Shown: positions 17,609 to 27,060 of the stretch, piece after piece
Position numbering within the stretch: the stretch's first letter is position 1
Layout of the letters: each line of letters opens with the position of its first letter
Source: Methylobacterium sp. UNC378MF
GTDB lineage: Bacteria; Pseudomonadota; Alphaproteobacteria; Rhizobiales; Beijerinckiaceae
Assembly (NCBI RefSeq): GCF_900103195.1
Contig: NZ_FMWU01000005.1
Coordinates: forward strand, 124,001 to 188,000
DNA length: 64,000 nt
Direction of reading: 5' to 3'
Program-made: the position numbers and the translations under genes
The notes under the pieces: generated by a model
What the model saw: the letters and a program-made list of their open reading frames with translations, nothing else
What the model was told of the DNA's origin: nothing
Database searches by the model: none

Positions 17609-17742
17609 GCGGGGAGAGGCGCCGCGCGGCGTTTCCGGCGCCGCGTCCCGGAACGCCGCCGGATTCCTGCAGCCATCAGGCTTGAGTGCGGCCCTGTGAC
17701 CCGGCAAGATCGGGCCATCCCGTGCCGATCAGCAAGACCGCC

Positions 17743-18225
17743 ATGCCCGCACCCCTCGCCGCCGAAGAGACCGTCGAACCCTCGGGCGGAGCCGGCGAGA
17801 AGAGTGCGCATGCGTTCCGCACGATCAGCGAGGTGGCCGAGGAACTCGACGTGCCCCAGCACGTGCTGCGGTTCTGGGAGAGCCGGTTCGGCCAGATCCG
17901 CCCCGTGAAGCGGGCCGGGGGGCGGCGCTACTATCGGCCCCAGGACGTCGAACTCGTCGCCGGCATCCGCCATCTTCTCCACGTGCGGCGCTACACCATC
18001 GCGGGGGCGCAACGGGTGCTCAAGGAGAACGGCGTCCGCTTCGTCCAGGCCGTGGGGCGCGGCGAGGCCGTAGCGGCCGCGCCCATGGTCCAGGAGGTCG
18101 AGGCGGGAGGTGGAAGCGGCGCGCTCGGGAACTCGGACCGGGCGTCCCTGGCGGAGGCTCTGGAGGAGCTTCAGGCCTGCCGCGCCCTGCTCGACGGGCT
18201 GCACGGTGTCGCCGCGGGCATCTGA
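17743..18225 (+). CDS. MerR-family regulator behind ihfA
   Basis: A MerR-type winged HTH occupies about residues 25-95: [20 protein letters not shown], then [20 protein letters not shown]. The rest is a short coiled region with no metal-binding cysteines, so this is the RacA/YfhA-type regulator always found in the plsX-fabH-ihfA cluster, not a metal sensor. The start is uncertain: ATG 17743 gives 160 residues; GTG 17722 or GTG 17686 would add 7 or 19. Its targets are unknown. Confidence 0.88.
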   Translation: MPAPLAAEETVEPSGGAGEKSAHAFRTISEVAEELDVPQHVLRFWESRFGQIRPVKRAGGRRYYRPQDVELVAGIRHLLHVRRYTIAGAQRVLKENGVRFVQAVGRGEAVAAAPMVQEVEAGGGSGALGNSDRASLAEALEELQACRALLDGLHGVAAGI

Positions 18226-18324
18226 CACCCGACAGGGCCCGCGGGCTCGGTCCTGTGGCCATACCTGGTCTTGCGCTCAGCGCGGCGAGCGAACTTTCCG
18301 GCAACAACCCGCGTTGTCGCCCGC

Positions 18325-18744
18325 ATGGCCGCGCCCAAATCCAAGCTGACACCCAGCCAGGAACTGATGGCCCGCATCATGCGGATCGTCCGCTCCTGCC
18401 CGGAGGCGGCCTCCGAAGTCTTGGAACTGATGTTCCTCGTCAGCCAGATCGAGGCGGCCACCAGCGTCGACCGGGAGTACCGCGACGCCAAGCGGGTGAT
18501 CAGCCGCTTGCGCAATCCACTCTGGGAGATGGGTCCCACCGATCGGGAGAAACTCCTGGCCGCCGCCGAGACGATCCGCCGGGTCTGCCGTCTGGCGGAG
18601 GACGAGATACCCACCATTCCGATCGCCGATGCCGGGGAGCGGGCGCGGGTCGAGGCGCGGCTCGCCGCCGCCCTGGCCGGCGAATTCGACGGGGCGCAGA
18701 TCGCGCGCATCACCGGGATCGTCGCGGCCGCGCTCCAGAATTAA
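18325..18744 (+). CDS. Conserved hypothetical protein (139 aa)
   Basis: ATG 18325 opens a 139-residue, mostly helical, charged protein: LTPSQELMARIMRIVRSCPE, then FLVSQIEAATSVDREYRDAK. No signal peptide, membrane segment or known motif is visible. The frame is open from 18271 but the upstream part is weak. It has strong coding character (GC-rich third positions) and is followed by a hairpin. I cannot assign a function. Confidence 0.65.
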   Translation: MAAPKSKLTPSQELMARIMRIVRSCPEAASEVLELMFLVSQIEAATSVDREYRDAKRVISRLRNPLWEMGPTDREKLLAAAETIRRVCRLAEDEIPTIPIADAGERARVEARLAAALAGEFDGAQIARITGIVAAALQN

Positions 18745-18762
18745 GCCGCCGCTTGGGCCCTC

Positions 18763-18781
18763 GACGCCCGTGCAGGGCGTC
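18763..18781 (+). terminator. Short hairpin after the 139-aa gene
   Basis: GACGCCC, loop GTGCA, GGGCGTC: a perfect 7-bp stem 19 nt after the stop codon. No U-tract follows, so it is only a candidate terminator. Confidence 0.4.
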
Positions 18782-18864
18782 CCCACATGGTCTCCACCGA
18801 TGAACGGGGCTTCCGGACGCGCGTCCGAAGGCTGGTCCCGGGTCGGCACTGGAGAGACGCTGCC

Positions 18865-19308
18865 ATGATTGCCCTTCGTCCGTTCGCCGCGCTGATCGCC
18901 GGGAGTATGGCCCTCGCCGCGCCGGCACTGGCCCAGGCACCGGCCAGCCGAACCAAGACGGTGGCGCCCGGCAAGACGGTGCGGCTCGAGATCGCGCCGA
19001 ATCTCAAGAAGGATTGTTCTCCTGGGCCGATGCCCGAGTTCAAGGTCTCCGGATCGCCGAAGAACGGATCGGTGATCACCAAGGTTGGCAAGCTGAAGAC
19101 GCCGGCGAGCTATCGCTGCCCCAACAAGGAGGCCGCCGTCCAGGCGCTGTTCTATCAGCCCAACAGCGGCTTCACCGGCACCGACGAGGTGACGTTCGAG
19201 GTCAAGAGCTCCGACGGACAAGTCCAGACGCACACCGTCAAGATCACGGTCGGGGCGGCCGGCGCCAAATCGGGAGACGAGGGCAAGAAAGAGGGTACCG
19301 ATTTGTGA
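18865..19308 (+). CDS. Secreted protein with a cadherin/Ig-like beta-sandwich
   Basis: A 147-residue exported protein: the signal peptide runs to about residue 24 (ALAAPALAQA). The body has YQPNSGFTGTDEVTFEVKSS followed by a TVKITV strand, the repeat unit of Ig-like/cadherin-like domains seen in bacterial surface proteins. Two cysteines probably form a disulfide. The tail is Lys/Asp/Glu-rich (KSGDEGKKEG). ATG 18865 is chosen because it begins the signal peptide; the open frame from 18787 does not. The role is probably periplasmic or surface-structural; the partner is unknown. Confidence 0.72.
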   Translation: MIALRPFAALIAGSMALAAPALAQAPASRTKTVAPGKTVRLEIAPNLKKDCSPGPMPEFKVSGSPKNGSVITKVGKLKTPASYRCPNKEAAVQALFYQPNSGFTGTDEVTFEVKSSDGQVQTHTVKITVGAAGAKSGDEGKKEGTDL

Positions 19309-19367
19309 GCAGGGGCCGGGCCACGCGGTGTCTGCTTAGTTCTGAGGCCCGGGCAGCCGTTCGGGCG

Positions 19368-19391
19368 CGGCACGGAGTCTCGCCCGTGCCG
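19368..19391 (+). terminator. Hairpin between the secreted-protein gene and prkA
   Basis: CGGCACGG, 8-nt loop, CCGTGCCG: a perfect 8-bp stem 60 bp after the upstream stop codon and 136 bp before prkA. It lacks a U-tract. Confidence 0.45.
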
Positions 19392-19526
19392 CCTTCAGCG
19401 CTCGGGAGTGTTGCAAGCAATCGACATGCCGGGCGCCATGCTCGCCGCACTGCGACAAAAGCGGGCCTGTCGGTTGCATCCGAGCCGAGACAGGATGAAG
19501 CTGTCACGGTCTGAGAGGGTTATCGA

Positions 19527-21479
19527 ATGCCCATGCATGCGACGAACGACCTTTTCCAGAGCTTCGCCCGAGGCTACGAGGCCCGCCGCGACACGGAGAT
19601 GACGCTCTCCGAGTATCTCGATGCCTGTCGCGACGAACCGCTGATGTACGCCTCGGCCGCCGAGCGGATCCTCGCGGCAATCGGCGAGCCCGAATTCGTG
19701 GACACCGCCAAGGATTCGCGCCTCGGCCGGATCTTCATGAACCGGACGATCCGCACCTACCCGGCCTTCCGCGAGTTCTACGGGATGGAGGAGACGATCG
19801 AGCGGATCGTCTCGTTCTTCCGCCACGCCGCTCAAGGGTTGGAGGAGCGCAAGCAGATCCTCTACCTGCTCGGCCCGGTGGGCGGCGGTAAGTCGTCGCT
19901 GGCCGAGCGGCTGAAGCTGCTGATGGAGGTTCACCCCGTCTACGTCCTCAAGGCCGGGGACGAGGTCTCGCCGGTTTTCGAGAGCCCGCTGGGCCTGTTC
20001 GACCCCGAGACGATGGGCGAGGAGATTCAGCGCCGCTACGGCATCCCGCGCCGGCGCCTCACCGGCCTGATGAGCCCGTGGGCGCTGAAGCGCCTCGACG
20101 AGTTCAACGGCGACATCTCGCGCTTCAAGGTGATCAAGGTCCGGCCCTCGCGCCTGCGCCAGATCGCGATCGCCAAGACCGAGCCGGGCGACGAGAACAA
20201 CCAGGACATCTCCTCGCTGGTCGGCAAGGTCGACATCCGCCGCCTGGAGACCCTGTCGCAGGCCGATCCCGACGCCTACTCGTACTCGGGCGGCCTGAAC
20301 CGGGCGAACCAGGGCATCCTCGAATTCGTCGAGATGTTCAAGGCGCCGATCAAGATGCTGCATCCCCTGCTCACCGCGACGCAGGAGGGCAACTACGTCG
20401 GCACCGAGAATATCGGCGCGATCCCGTTCACCGGCGTGATCCTGGCCCACTCGAACGAGGCCGAGTGGCAGACCTTCAAGACCAACAAGAACAACGAGGC
20501 CTTCATCGACCGGATCTACGTGATCAAGGTCCCGTACTGTCTGCGCGTCACCGAGGAGCAGCGGATCTACGAGAAGCTGATCTCCGGCTCGGAACTGTCG
20601 GACGCGGCCTGCGCGCCCGGCACGCTGGAGATGCTGGCCCGCTTCTCGGTGCTGTCGCGCCTGCGCGAGCACGCCAATTCCAACGTCTTCTCGAAGATGC
20701 GGGTCTATGACGGCGAAAGCTTGCGCGAGGTCGATCCCCGCGCCCGCTCGATGCAGGAGTACAAGGATACGGCCGGCGTCGACGAGGGCATGGACGGGAT
20801 CTCGACCCGCTTCGCCTTCAAGGTGCTCGCCGCGACCTTCAACCACGACACCACCGAGGTCTCGGCCGACCCGGTGCACCTGATGTACGTTCTGGAGCAG
20901 GCGCTCAAGCGCGAGCAGCTCCCGCCGGAGACCGAGAAGAAGTACCTGGAATTCATCAAGACCGAGCTGGCTCCGCGCTATGCGGAGTTCATCGGCCACG
21001 AGATCCAGAAGGCCTACCTCGAATCGTACCACGATTACGGACAGAACCTGTTCGACCGGTACATCGACTATGCCGATGCCTGGATCGAGGACCAGGACTT
21101 CAAGGATGCCGAGACCGGCCAGCTCATGAACCGCGAACTCCTGAACCAGGAGCTGACCAAGATCGAGAAGCCGGCGGGTATCGCCAACCCGAAGGATTTC
21201 CGCAACGAGGTTGTGAAGTTCGCCCTGCGCTCCCGGGCCCAGCACGGTGGCCGCAACCCGAGCTGGACCAGCTACGAGAAGCTGCGCGAGGTGATCGAGC
21301 GGCGGATGTTCTCCCAGGTGGAGGAATTGCTGCCGGTGATCTCCTTCGGCTCCAAGAAGGACGGCGACACCGAGAAGAAGCACGGCGAGTTCGTCGAGCG
21401 CATGGTCGCGCGCGGCTACACCGAGCGGCAGGTCCGCCGCCTGGTGGAATGGTACATGCGAGTGAAACAGGCCGGCTGA
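19527..21479 (+). CDS. prkA: PrkA family serine protein kinase (YeaG)
   Basis: The 650-residue protein matches PrkA/YeaG over its full length. The N-terminal AAA-type region has a Walker A loop GPVGGGKS at 116-123; the C-terminal kinase-like part contains EKLREVIERRMFSQVEELLP. In enterobacteria YeaG acts with YeaH in nitrogen-starvation and general stress survival. Here prkA leads prkA-yeaH-spoVR on the plus strand. A separate hairpin follows it, so yeaH may also be transcribed independently. The kinase's substrate is not known. Confidence 0.96.
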   Translation: MPMHATNDLFQSFARGYEARRDTEMTLSEYLDACRDEPLMYASAAERILAAIGEPEFVDTAKDSRLGRIFMNRTIRTYPAFREFYGMEETIERIVSFFRHAAQGLEERKQILYLLGPVGGGKSSLAERLKLLMEVHPVYVLKAGDEVSPVFESPLGLFDPETMGEEIQRRYGIPRRRLTGLMSPWALKRLDEFNGDISRFKVIKVRPSRLRQIAIAKTEPGDENNQDISSLVGKVDIRRLETLSQADPDAYSYSGGLNRANQGILEFVEMFKAPIKMLHPLLTATQEGNYVGTENIGAIPFTGVILAHSNEAEWQTFKTNKNNEAFIDRIYVIKVPYCLRVTEEQRIYEKLISGSELSDAACAPGTLEMLARFSVLSRLREHANSNVFSKMRVYDGESLREVDPRARSMQEYKDTAGVDEGMDGISTRFAFKVLAATFNHDTTEVSADPVHLMYVLEQALKREQLPPETEKKYLEFIKTELAPRYAEFIGHEIQKAYLESYHDYGQNLFDRYIDYADAWIEDQDFKDAETGQLMNRELLNQELTKIEKPAGIANPKDFRNEVVKFALRSRAQHGGRNPSWTSYEKLREVIERRMFSQVEELLPVISFGSKKDGDTEKKHGEFVERMVARGYTERQVRRLVEWYMRVKQAG

Positions 21480-21489
21480 GGCGCCGGGC

Positions 21490-21516
21490 GCCCGGCCGGG
21501 TCCAATCCGGCCGGGC
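21490..21516 (+). terminator. Strong hairpin between prkA and yeaH
   Basis: GCCCGGCCGG, 7-nt loop GTCCAAT, CCGGCCGGGC: a perfect 10-bp stem 10 nt after the prkA stop codon. No clear U-tract; it may attenuate read-through into yeaH or stabilise the prkA mRNA end. Confidence 0.5.
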
Positions 21517-21670
21517 CAGGGTTTGACCCTCCGCCGCCACAGTTTCGGACGACCAGCCGGTGAAGATCTGAGGCCCAGCTGCGAAAGAGGGATCCATTCC
21601 TCCGCCGGCAGCATGGTACGATCAGGGTCCGGACCCGGCCGGCACACGCGGACGAGGGTTTTCGCAGCGG

Positions 21671-22972
21671 ATGCACATCGTCGACCGACGTTTGAACCCG
21701 GGTGGCAAAAGTCTCCCCAACCGCCAGCGCTTCCTGCGCCGCGTGAAGGACGTGGCCCAGCGCGCCGTGCGGGAATCCGCCCGCGAGAAGGACATCAAGG
21801 ATCTCGGCAAGGACGGCCGGGTCAGCGTGCCGGCGGACGGCGTGCGCGAGCCGCGCTTCTCCCGCCAGCCCGGCACCGGCCTTCAGGACCATATCCTGCC
21901 CGGCAACAAGACCTACGTGGAAGGCGACACGATCGAGCGGCCGCCGGGGAGCGGCGGCGGGCGCGGCGCCGGCGAAGGCGGGGAGGGCGGCGAGAACAGC
22001 GAGGACGCGTTCCGCTTCGTTCTCACCCGCGAGGAGTTCCTGGAACTCTTCCTCGAGGATCTTGAGCTTCCAGACCTTGCCAAGCGCCGCCTCGCGGTGG
22101 TGGAGACCGAGGGCCTGCGCCGCGCGGGCTACACGGTGACCGGCTCACCGGCCAACCTCGCGCTCACCCGGACGCTGCGCAACTCGATGTCGCGGCGGAT
22201 CGCCCTCAAGCGCCCGAAGCCCGAGGAGGTCGCGGCCGTGGAGGCGCGGCTCGACGCTCTGCCGGCGGGCGACCCCGAACGAGCTGAGCTGGAGCAGGCG
22301 CTCCTGAAGCTGCGCGAGCGCGCGAAGCGCATCCCCTACGTCGATCCGATCGACCTGCGCTTCCGCCGCTTCGAGCCCTATCCCCGGCCGATCGCGCAGG
22401 CCGTGATGTTCTGCCTGATGGACGTGTCCGGCTCGATGACCGAGCACATGAAGGACCTCGCCAAGCGGTTCTACATCCTGCTGCACATCTTCCTGACACG
22501 CCGCTACCGCCACGTGGAGATCGTGTTCATCCGCCACACCGACCGGGCCACCGAGGTGGACGAGGAGACCTTCTTCGGCTCCCGCGAGACCGGCGGCACC
22601 CTGGTCTCCTCGGCGCTGGTGGAGATGAAGCGCGTCATCGCCGAGCGGTACGACCCGAACGACTGGAACATCTACGCCGCCCAGGCCTCCGACGGCGACA
22701 ACGTCTCCTCCGACGGGCCGACCTCGACGGAGCTGCTGCGGTCGCACATCCTGCCGGCCTGCCAGCACTTCGCCTATCTCGAAGTGGGAGACGAGAACGG
22801 CCCGCGCGCCGGCTTCGTCGAGCACCGCACCACCCTGTGGCGGACCTACGAGGCGATCACCAAGGCCGGCGGGCCGATCGCCATGCGCAAGGTCAATCAC
22901 CGGCGGGAGATCTACCCGGTCTTCCGCGAGCTGTTCGGCCGCAAGGATGCGCGGGCGGAGGTGGAGGGGTGA
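21671..22972 (+). CDS. yeaH: YeaH/YhbH family protein (DUF444) with VWA domain
   Basis: The 433-residue protein has a basic N-terminus (VDRRLNPGGKSLPNRQRFLR), a Gly-rich linker near 93-110 and a von Willebrand A domain with the MIDAS motif DVSGSM at 251-256. It partners PrkA/YeaG in the stress module and is cytoplasmic. It lies between prkA and spoVR; the three genes travel together in many proteobacteria, which supports the annotation. A palindromic repeat fills the gap to spoVR. Confidence 0.95.
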   Translation: MHIVDRRLNPGGKSLPNRQRFLRRVKDVAQRAVRESAREKDIKDLGKDGRVSVPADGVREPRFSRQPGTGLQDHILPGNKTYVEGDTIERPPGSGGGRGAGEGGEGGENSEDAFRFVLTREEFLELFLEDLELPDLAKRRLAVVETEGLRRAGYTVTGSPANLALTRTLRNSMSRRIALKRPKPEEVAAVEARLDALPAGDPERAELEQALLKLRERAKRIPYVDPIDLRFRRFEPYPRPIAQAVMFCLMDVSGSMTEHMKDLAKRFYILLHIFLTRRYRHVEIVFIRHTDRATEVDEETFFGSRETGGTLVSSALVEMKRVIAERYDPNDWNIYAAQASDGDNVSSDGPTSTELLRSHILPACQHFAYLEVGDENGPRAGFVEHRTTLWRTYEAITKAGGPIAMRKVNHRREIYPVFRELFGRKDARAEVEG

Positions 22973-22978
22973 GACCGC

Positions 22979-23078
22979 CCCCTCTCCCATTGTGGGGAGG
23001 GGGACGGGTGGGGGCGGACCGGATCGCCGCGGTGCCGACCGGACAACCCCGGCCCTTCCCCACAAGGGGAGGGGAGAA
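22979..23078. repeat. Palindromic dispersed repeat between yeaH and spoVR
   Basis: The left arm CTCTCCCATTGTGGGGAGGG and the right arm CCCTTCCCCACAAGGGGAGG are imperfect inverted copies about 50 bp apart, each itself a small palindrome around TTGTGGGG. A close relative at 41479-41583 lies inside an ABC permease gene. The element ends just before the spoVR ribosome binding site, so it may affect translation or mRNA stability within the operon. Confidence 0.65.
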
Positions 23079-23093
23079 TGTGATGAGGGTTTC

Positions 23094-24671
23094 ATGGTGA
23101 CCAGCCTGAGCCGATCCAAGGTGAGCGCGCCGACCGTCAAGGCCGACAAACCCCTGTTCACCGGCAACGACTGGGATTTCGATACGATCCGCCGCATCCA
23201 CGATGCCTGCGAGGCCGTGGCCGGGCCTCAACTCGGCCTATCCTGGTACCCGAATCAGATCGAGATCATCACGGCCGAGCAGATGCTCGACGCCTACGCG
23301 TCGATCGGCATGCCGCTGTTCTACAAGCACTGGTCCTTCGGCAAGCACTTCGCCCAGCACGAGGCCGGTTACCGCCGCGGCCTGATGGGCCTCGCCTACG
23401 AGATCGTCATCAACTCCGACCCGTGCATCTCCTACGTCATGGAGGAGAACACGGCGACCATGCAGACGCTCGTCATCGCGCACGCCGCGTTCGGCCATAA
23501 CCACTTCTTCAAGAACAACTATCTGTTCCGGCAGTGGACCGACGCGGAAGGCATCCTCGACTATCTCGACTTCGCCAAGGGCTTCATCAGCCGCTGCGAG
23601 GAGCGCTACGGCCACCAGGCGGTGGAGCAGGTGCTCGACGCCGCCCACGCGCTGATGAGCCAGGGCGTCCACCGCTACCCGCGCAAGAAGCGGCCGGACC
23701 TCGCCTCCGAGCAGCGGCGCGAGCGCGAGCGGATCGAGCACGGCGAGCAGATCTACAACGATCTCTGGCGCACCCTGCCGCAGAAGATCGGCACGGTGCG
23801 CCCGGACCTGGCGGCGGAGCGGCGCAAGGCGCTGCTCGAACTGCCGCAGGAGAACATCCTGTACTTCCTGGAGAAGGTCGCGCCGCGCCTGCGGCCGTGG
23901 CAGCGGGAGATCCTCCGCATCGTCCGCCTCGTGGCGCAGTATTTCTACCCGCAGCGCCAGACCAAGGTGATGAACGAGGGCTGCGCCACCTACTGCCACT
24001 ACCGGATCATGAACGCCCTGTCGGAATCAGGGCAGATCACCGAGGCGGCCTATCTCGAGTTCCTGCAATCGCACACCAACGTCATCCGGCAGCCGAACTA
24101 CGACGACCGCTCCTATGGCGGCCACAATCCCTACGCGATCGGCTTCGCCATGATGCAGGACATCGCCCGCATCGTCGAGCAGCCGACCGGCGAGGACCGA
24201 GAGTGGTTCCCCGAGATTGCCGGCACCGGCGACGCCATGGCGGTGCTGCGCGACTGCTGGGAGAATTATCGCGATGAGAGCTTCATCCAGCAATTCCTGT
24301 CGCCCAAGCTGATGCGCGACCTGCGCCTGTTCCACGTGGTCGACGATCCGGAGGAGCCGGAGTTGCGGGTCGAGGCGATCCACGACGAACGTGGCTACCG
24401 CAAGCTGCGCCGGGCCTTCGCGCGCCAGTACGACGTCGCCTGGCTCGACCCGGACATCGAGGTGGTGGACGTCGACCTGGAGGGCGACCGGCGTCTCATC
24501 CTCCATCACAAGGCGATCAACAAGATCACCCTGCAGAAGGACGACGCCAAGCGGGTTTTGCAGCACCTCGCCGACCTCTGGGGCTACGACGTGGTGCTCA
24601 AGGAGATCGAGCCGGCGACCGGCACGGTGCTGGGCGAGATCACCGCCAGCGCGCGGCCGATCTTCTTCTGA
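23094..24671 (+). CDS. spoVR: SpoVR family protein
   Basis: The 525-residue protein is full-length SpoVR (YcgB-like), third in the prkA-yeaH-spoVR module: GLSWYPNQIEIITAEQMLD near the start, VMNEGCATYCHYR with conserved His/Cys, and YGGHNPYAIGFAM. The biochemical role is unknown; in Bacillus it affects spore cortex, and in Gram-negatives it belongs to starvation and stress regulons. ATG 23094 has GAGGG 6 nt upstream; the frame is open further into the palindromic repeat but those residues are repeat-derived. Confidence 0.95.
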   Translation: MVTSLSRSKVSAPTVKADKPLFTGNDWDFDTIRRIHDACEAVAGPQLGLSWYPNQIEIITAEQMLDAYASIGMPLFYKHWSFGKHFAQHEAGYRRGLMGLAYEIVINSDPCISYVMEENTATMQTLVIAHAAFGHNHFFKNNYLFRQWTDAEGILDYLDFAKGFISRCEERYGHQAVEQVLDAAHALMSQGVHRYPRKKRPDLASEQRRERERIEHGEQIYNDLWRTLPQKIGTVRPDLAAERRKALLELPQENILYFLEKVAPRLRPWQREILRIVRLVAQYFYPQRQTKVMNEGCATYCHYRIMNALSESGQITEAAYLEFLQSHTNVIRQPNYDDRSYGGHNPYAIGFAMMQDIARIVEQPTGEDREWFPEIAGTGDAMAVLRDCWENYRDESFIQQFLSPKLMRDLRLFHVVDDPEEPELRVEAIHDERGYRKLRRAFARQYDVAWLDPDIEVVDVDLEGDRRLILHHKAINKITLQKDDAKRVLQHLADLWGYDVVLKEIEPATGTVLGEITASARPIFF

Positions 24672-24776
24672 TCGGCTCGGAGAGACGGCTGATCATACCC
24701 GAACACCTCCGTATGAGGAGGACGGGCGAGAGGGGCCGCGGATTGCCTCACGGTCGCGCCCGTGCTGCAAGAGGCC

Positions 24777-25205
24777 ATGGCCGTCACGATCCTGACCCTC
24801 GCCGAGACCAGCGACTTCCTCGACCGCGAGTTTCCCCAGATGCAGGCGGGCGGGCGGGCCTACCATCTCGAGGATGTCGGTCCGCTCTCGGCCCGGATGC
24901 GGTTGGAGGCCCATGAGCGCTTCCTCCGGCCCGGCGCGACCGTGTCGGGGCCGGCCATGATGGCGCTCGCCGACTACGCTCTCTACGCGGCGATCCTCGC
25001 CAATCTCGGCCCGGTGGCGCTCGCGGTGACGACGAGCCTGACCTTCAACTTCCTGCGCAAGCCCGCCTCGGGGGATCTCGTGGCGGAGTGCCGGCTGCTC
25101 AAGCTCGGCCGGCGCTTGGCCGTCGGCGAGGTGCGGATCACCGCCGACGGCAACCCGGACCTCGTCTGCCACGCCACCGGCACCTACTCGATCCCACCGC
25201 GCTGA
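24777..25205 (+). CDS. PaaI-type acyl-CoA thioesterase (hotdog fold)
   Basis: A 142-residue hotdog protein: LRPGATVSGPAMMALADYAL corresponds to the family HG/Asp region (ALAD) and TTSLTFNFLRKP to the long beta-strand. It probably hydrolyses acyl-CoA thioesters; the substrate is not clear. The ATG at 24777 follows AAGAGG; GTG 24762 is an alternative start. It converges with ribE across a repeat that could act as a bidirectional terminator. Confidence 0.85.
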   Translation: MAVTILTLAETSDFLDREFPQMQAGGRAYHLEDVGPLSARMRLEAHERFLRPGATVSGPAMMALADYALYAAILANLGPVALAVTTSLTFNFLRKPASGDLVAECRLLKLGRRLAVGEVRITADGNPDLVCHATGTYSIPPR

Positions 25206-25228
25206 AACGGAATCCCGGGCCGTTTTTC

Positions 25229-25304
25229 GCGAGCGGAGCGAAGCAATCCCGGGCAGCGCAACATCGGCGAACGTGGCGCCGCTGGGTTGCTTCGCTCCGC
25301 TCGC
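25229..25304. repeat. Inverted repeat of the GCGGAGCGAAGCAATCC family
   Basis: GCGAGCGGAGCGAAGCAA at 25229-25246 and its exact complement TTGCTTCGCTCCGCTCGC at 25287-25304 form 18-bp arms 40 bp apart, between two convergent genes. The same 18-mer appears at 45594-45611. It behaves like a dispersed palindromic repeat and could terminate transcription in both directions. Confidence 0.7.
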
Positions 25305-25323
25305 ACAGACGAAGGAATCCGGA

Positions 25324-25947
25324 TCAGCCGGCCCGCGCCTCGGTCAGCCGCGCGGCGTAGCGGGCGATCAGGTCGACCTCCAGGTTGAGCCGGTCCCCGT
25401 CGCGCCGCTCACCCCAGGTGGTGACCTGCAGCGTGTGAGGGATCAGCAGCACGGAGAATAGGTCGTCCGCGACGCTGTTTACCGTGAGCGAGGTCCCGTC
25501 GAGGCAGACCGAGCCCTTCTCGGCGATGAACTTCGCCAGGGCGACCGGGGCCCGCAGGGTGAAGCGCTCGCTCGGACCCCAGGCGCCCGCGGTGACGGTC
25601 TCGCGCGCCACGATCTCGGCGACGCCGTCGACATGGCCGGTGACCAGATGGCCGCCGAGTTCGTCGCCGATCTTCAGGGAGCGTTCGAGATTGATCCGGG
25701 TGCCCGCGGCCCAGCTGCCCACGGTGGTGCGCGCCAGCGTCTCGGCGGCGGCATCCACCGCGAAGCTGCAGCCGCCCTCGGCCGGCTCCACCGACACCGC
25801 CGTGAGGCACGGGCCCGCGCAGGCGATCGAGGCGCCGAGCGCGATCGTGGCCGGATCGTAGGGCGCGCGGATCACGATCCGGCGCAGGTCGCCCGCCCCC
25901 GAAACCGAGACGACCGTACCGACGGCGCTGACCAACCCGGTGAACAT
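25324..25947 (-). CDS. ribE: Riboflavin synthase, alpha subunit
   Basis: The 207-residue protein has two tandem lumazine-binding barrels. It starts MFTGLVSAVGTV, with GGHLVTGHVDGVAEIV at about 97-112 and VSVEPAEGGCSFAVDAAAET and SLTVNSV as paired substrate loops. It converts two 6,7-dimethyl-8-ribityllumazine molecules into riboflavin. It starts 3 nt after ribD, in the nrdR-ribD-ribE operon. No ribH or ribBA is present in this window. Confidence 0.95.
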   Translation of the reverse strand: MFTGLVSAVGTVVSVSGAGDLRRIVIRAPYDPATIALGASIACAGPCLTAVSVEPAEGGCSFAVDAAAETLARTTVGSWAAGTRINLERSLKIGDELGGHLVTGHVDGVAEIVARETVTAGAWGPSERFTLRAPVALAKFIAEKGSVCLDGTSLTVNSVADDLFSVLLIPHTLQVTTWGERRDGDRLNLEVDLIARYAARLTEARAG

Positions 25948-25950
25948 CGC

Positions 25951-27060
25951 TTACGTCCTGCTGCGTTCGTAGGTCACGGCCTCGTCGGGCCCGAGCCGGA
26001 GCCGCTCGGCCTCCCGAAACCTTTCGCCTGCCAGGGCTTCCGCGAGGACCGGCCCCAGCGCCGGCAGGCCGCCGGCCGATCCCAGTTCCACCGGTCCGGT
26101 GACCAGCGTGCAGGCCTCGATCAGATCGGCCCGGGCGAGCGCCTCCGCAAGGCGGGGGCCGCCCTCGCTGCACAGGCGGGTGAGGCCGCGCTCGCCCAGA
26201 TGCGCCAGGGCCGCCGGAAGATCGATCCCGCCGGCCGCATCCGCCGGCACGGGCGCGACCTCGACGCCGAGGGCCTCCAGGGCGCGCCGCGCATGGGCCG
26301 GGGCGGAGCGTGTGGTGAGCACCAGGGTCGGCGTGTCGCGGGCGGTCCGGGCCAGCACGCTGGCCGGGGAGAGCCGCAGATGCGTGTCGAGGACGATCCG
26401 CAGGGGCGAGCGCGCCGCCAGGCCCGGCAGCCGCACGGTGAGCGACGGATCGTCGGACCGGGCGGTCCCGATGCCGATCAGGATCGCGTCAGCATGGGCT
26501 CGCCAGAGATGGACCGCTCCGTCCGCCACCGGCCCGGTGATCCGCAGGCGCTCCGGCCCGGCGGAGGCGCAGAAGCCATCGCGGGTGCGGGCGAGCTTCA
26601 GGTGCAGGGCGGGGCGGCCGCGCGTCACCCGGGTGATGTGGCCGACATGGTCGCGCGCCGCCGTCTCCCGCATCAGACCGGTCTCGACCGTCACGCCCGC
26701 CTGCCGCAGCAGGCCATGGCCGCGCCCGGCGACCCGCGGATCCGGGTCCTCCACGGCGCTGACCACCCGGGCGATGCCGGCCGCCACGATCGCATCCGTG
26801 CAGGGCGGCGTGCGGCCGTGATGTGAGCAGGGTTCCAGGGTCACATAGAGGGTCGCGCCGCGGGCGGCCTCGCCCGCGGCGGCGAGCGCCAGGGGCTCCC
26901 CGTGCGGGCGCCCGCCCGGCGCCGTCGCCGCCGTCCCGAGGATTCGCCCAGTCTCGGGCTCGACCACGACGGCGCCGACCGACGGGTTCGGCCAAGTGGT
27001 GCCGAGCCCGCGCCGGCCCAGCGCCAGGGCGAGGCGCATGAAGTGCGTGTCGTCGCTCAT
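25951..27060 (-). CDS. ribD: Bifunctional riboflavin deaminase/reductase RibD
   Basis: The 369-residue enzyme joins an N-terminal deaminase with a C-terminal reductase. The zinc site is H53 in HGEP, with E55, plus C78 and C87 in [11 protein letters not shown]; most RibD proteins have HAE there, so the Ala-to-Gly change is mild. The reductase part contains [10 protein letters not shown] and [13 protein letters not shown]. It deaminates and reduces the pyrimidine intermediate of riboflavin synthesis. Its ATG overlaps the nrdR stop (ATGA), typical of this alphaproteobacterial operon. Confidence 0.96.
   Translation of the reverse strand: MSDDTHFMRLALALGRRGLGTTWPNPSVGAVVVEPETGRILGTAATAPGGRPHGEPLALAAAGEAARGATLYVTLEPCSHHGRTPPCTDAIVAAGIARVVSAVEDPDPRVAGRGHGLLRQAGVTVETGLMRETAARDHVGHITRVTRGRPALHLKLARTRDGFCASAGPERLRITGPVADGAVHLWRAHADAILIGIGTARSDDPSLTVRLPGLAARSPLRIVLDTHLRLSPASVLARTARDTPTLVLTTRSAPAHARRALEALGVEVAPVPADAAGGIDLPAALAHLGERGLTRLCSEGGPRLAEALARADLIEACTLVTGPVELGSAGGLPALGPVLAEALAGERFREAERLRLGPDEAVTYERSRT

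Noticed and set aside
18226..18324. Search for a tRNA-Pro gene behind merR, sometimes present in this gene cluster
   Set aside because: No cloverleaf or T-arm sequence is present in the gap.
19395..21647. A 750-codon minus-strand open frame opposite prkA
   Set aside because: Antisense shadow of prkA without a family match.
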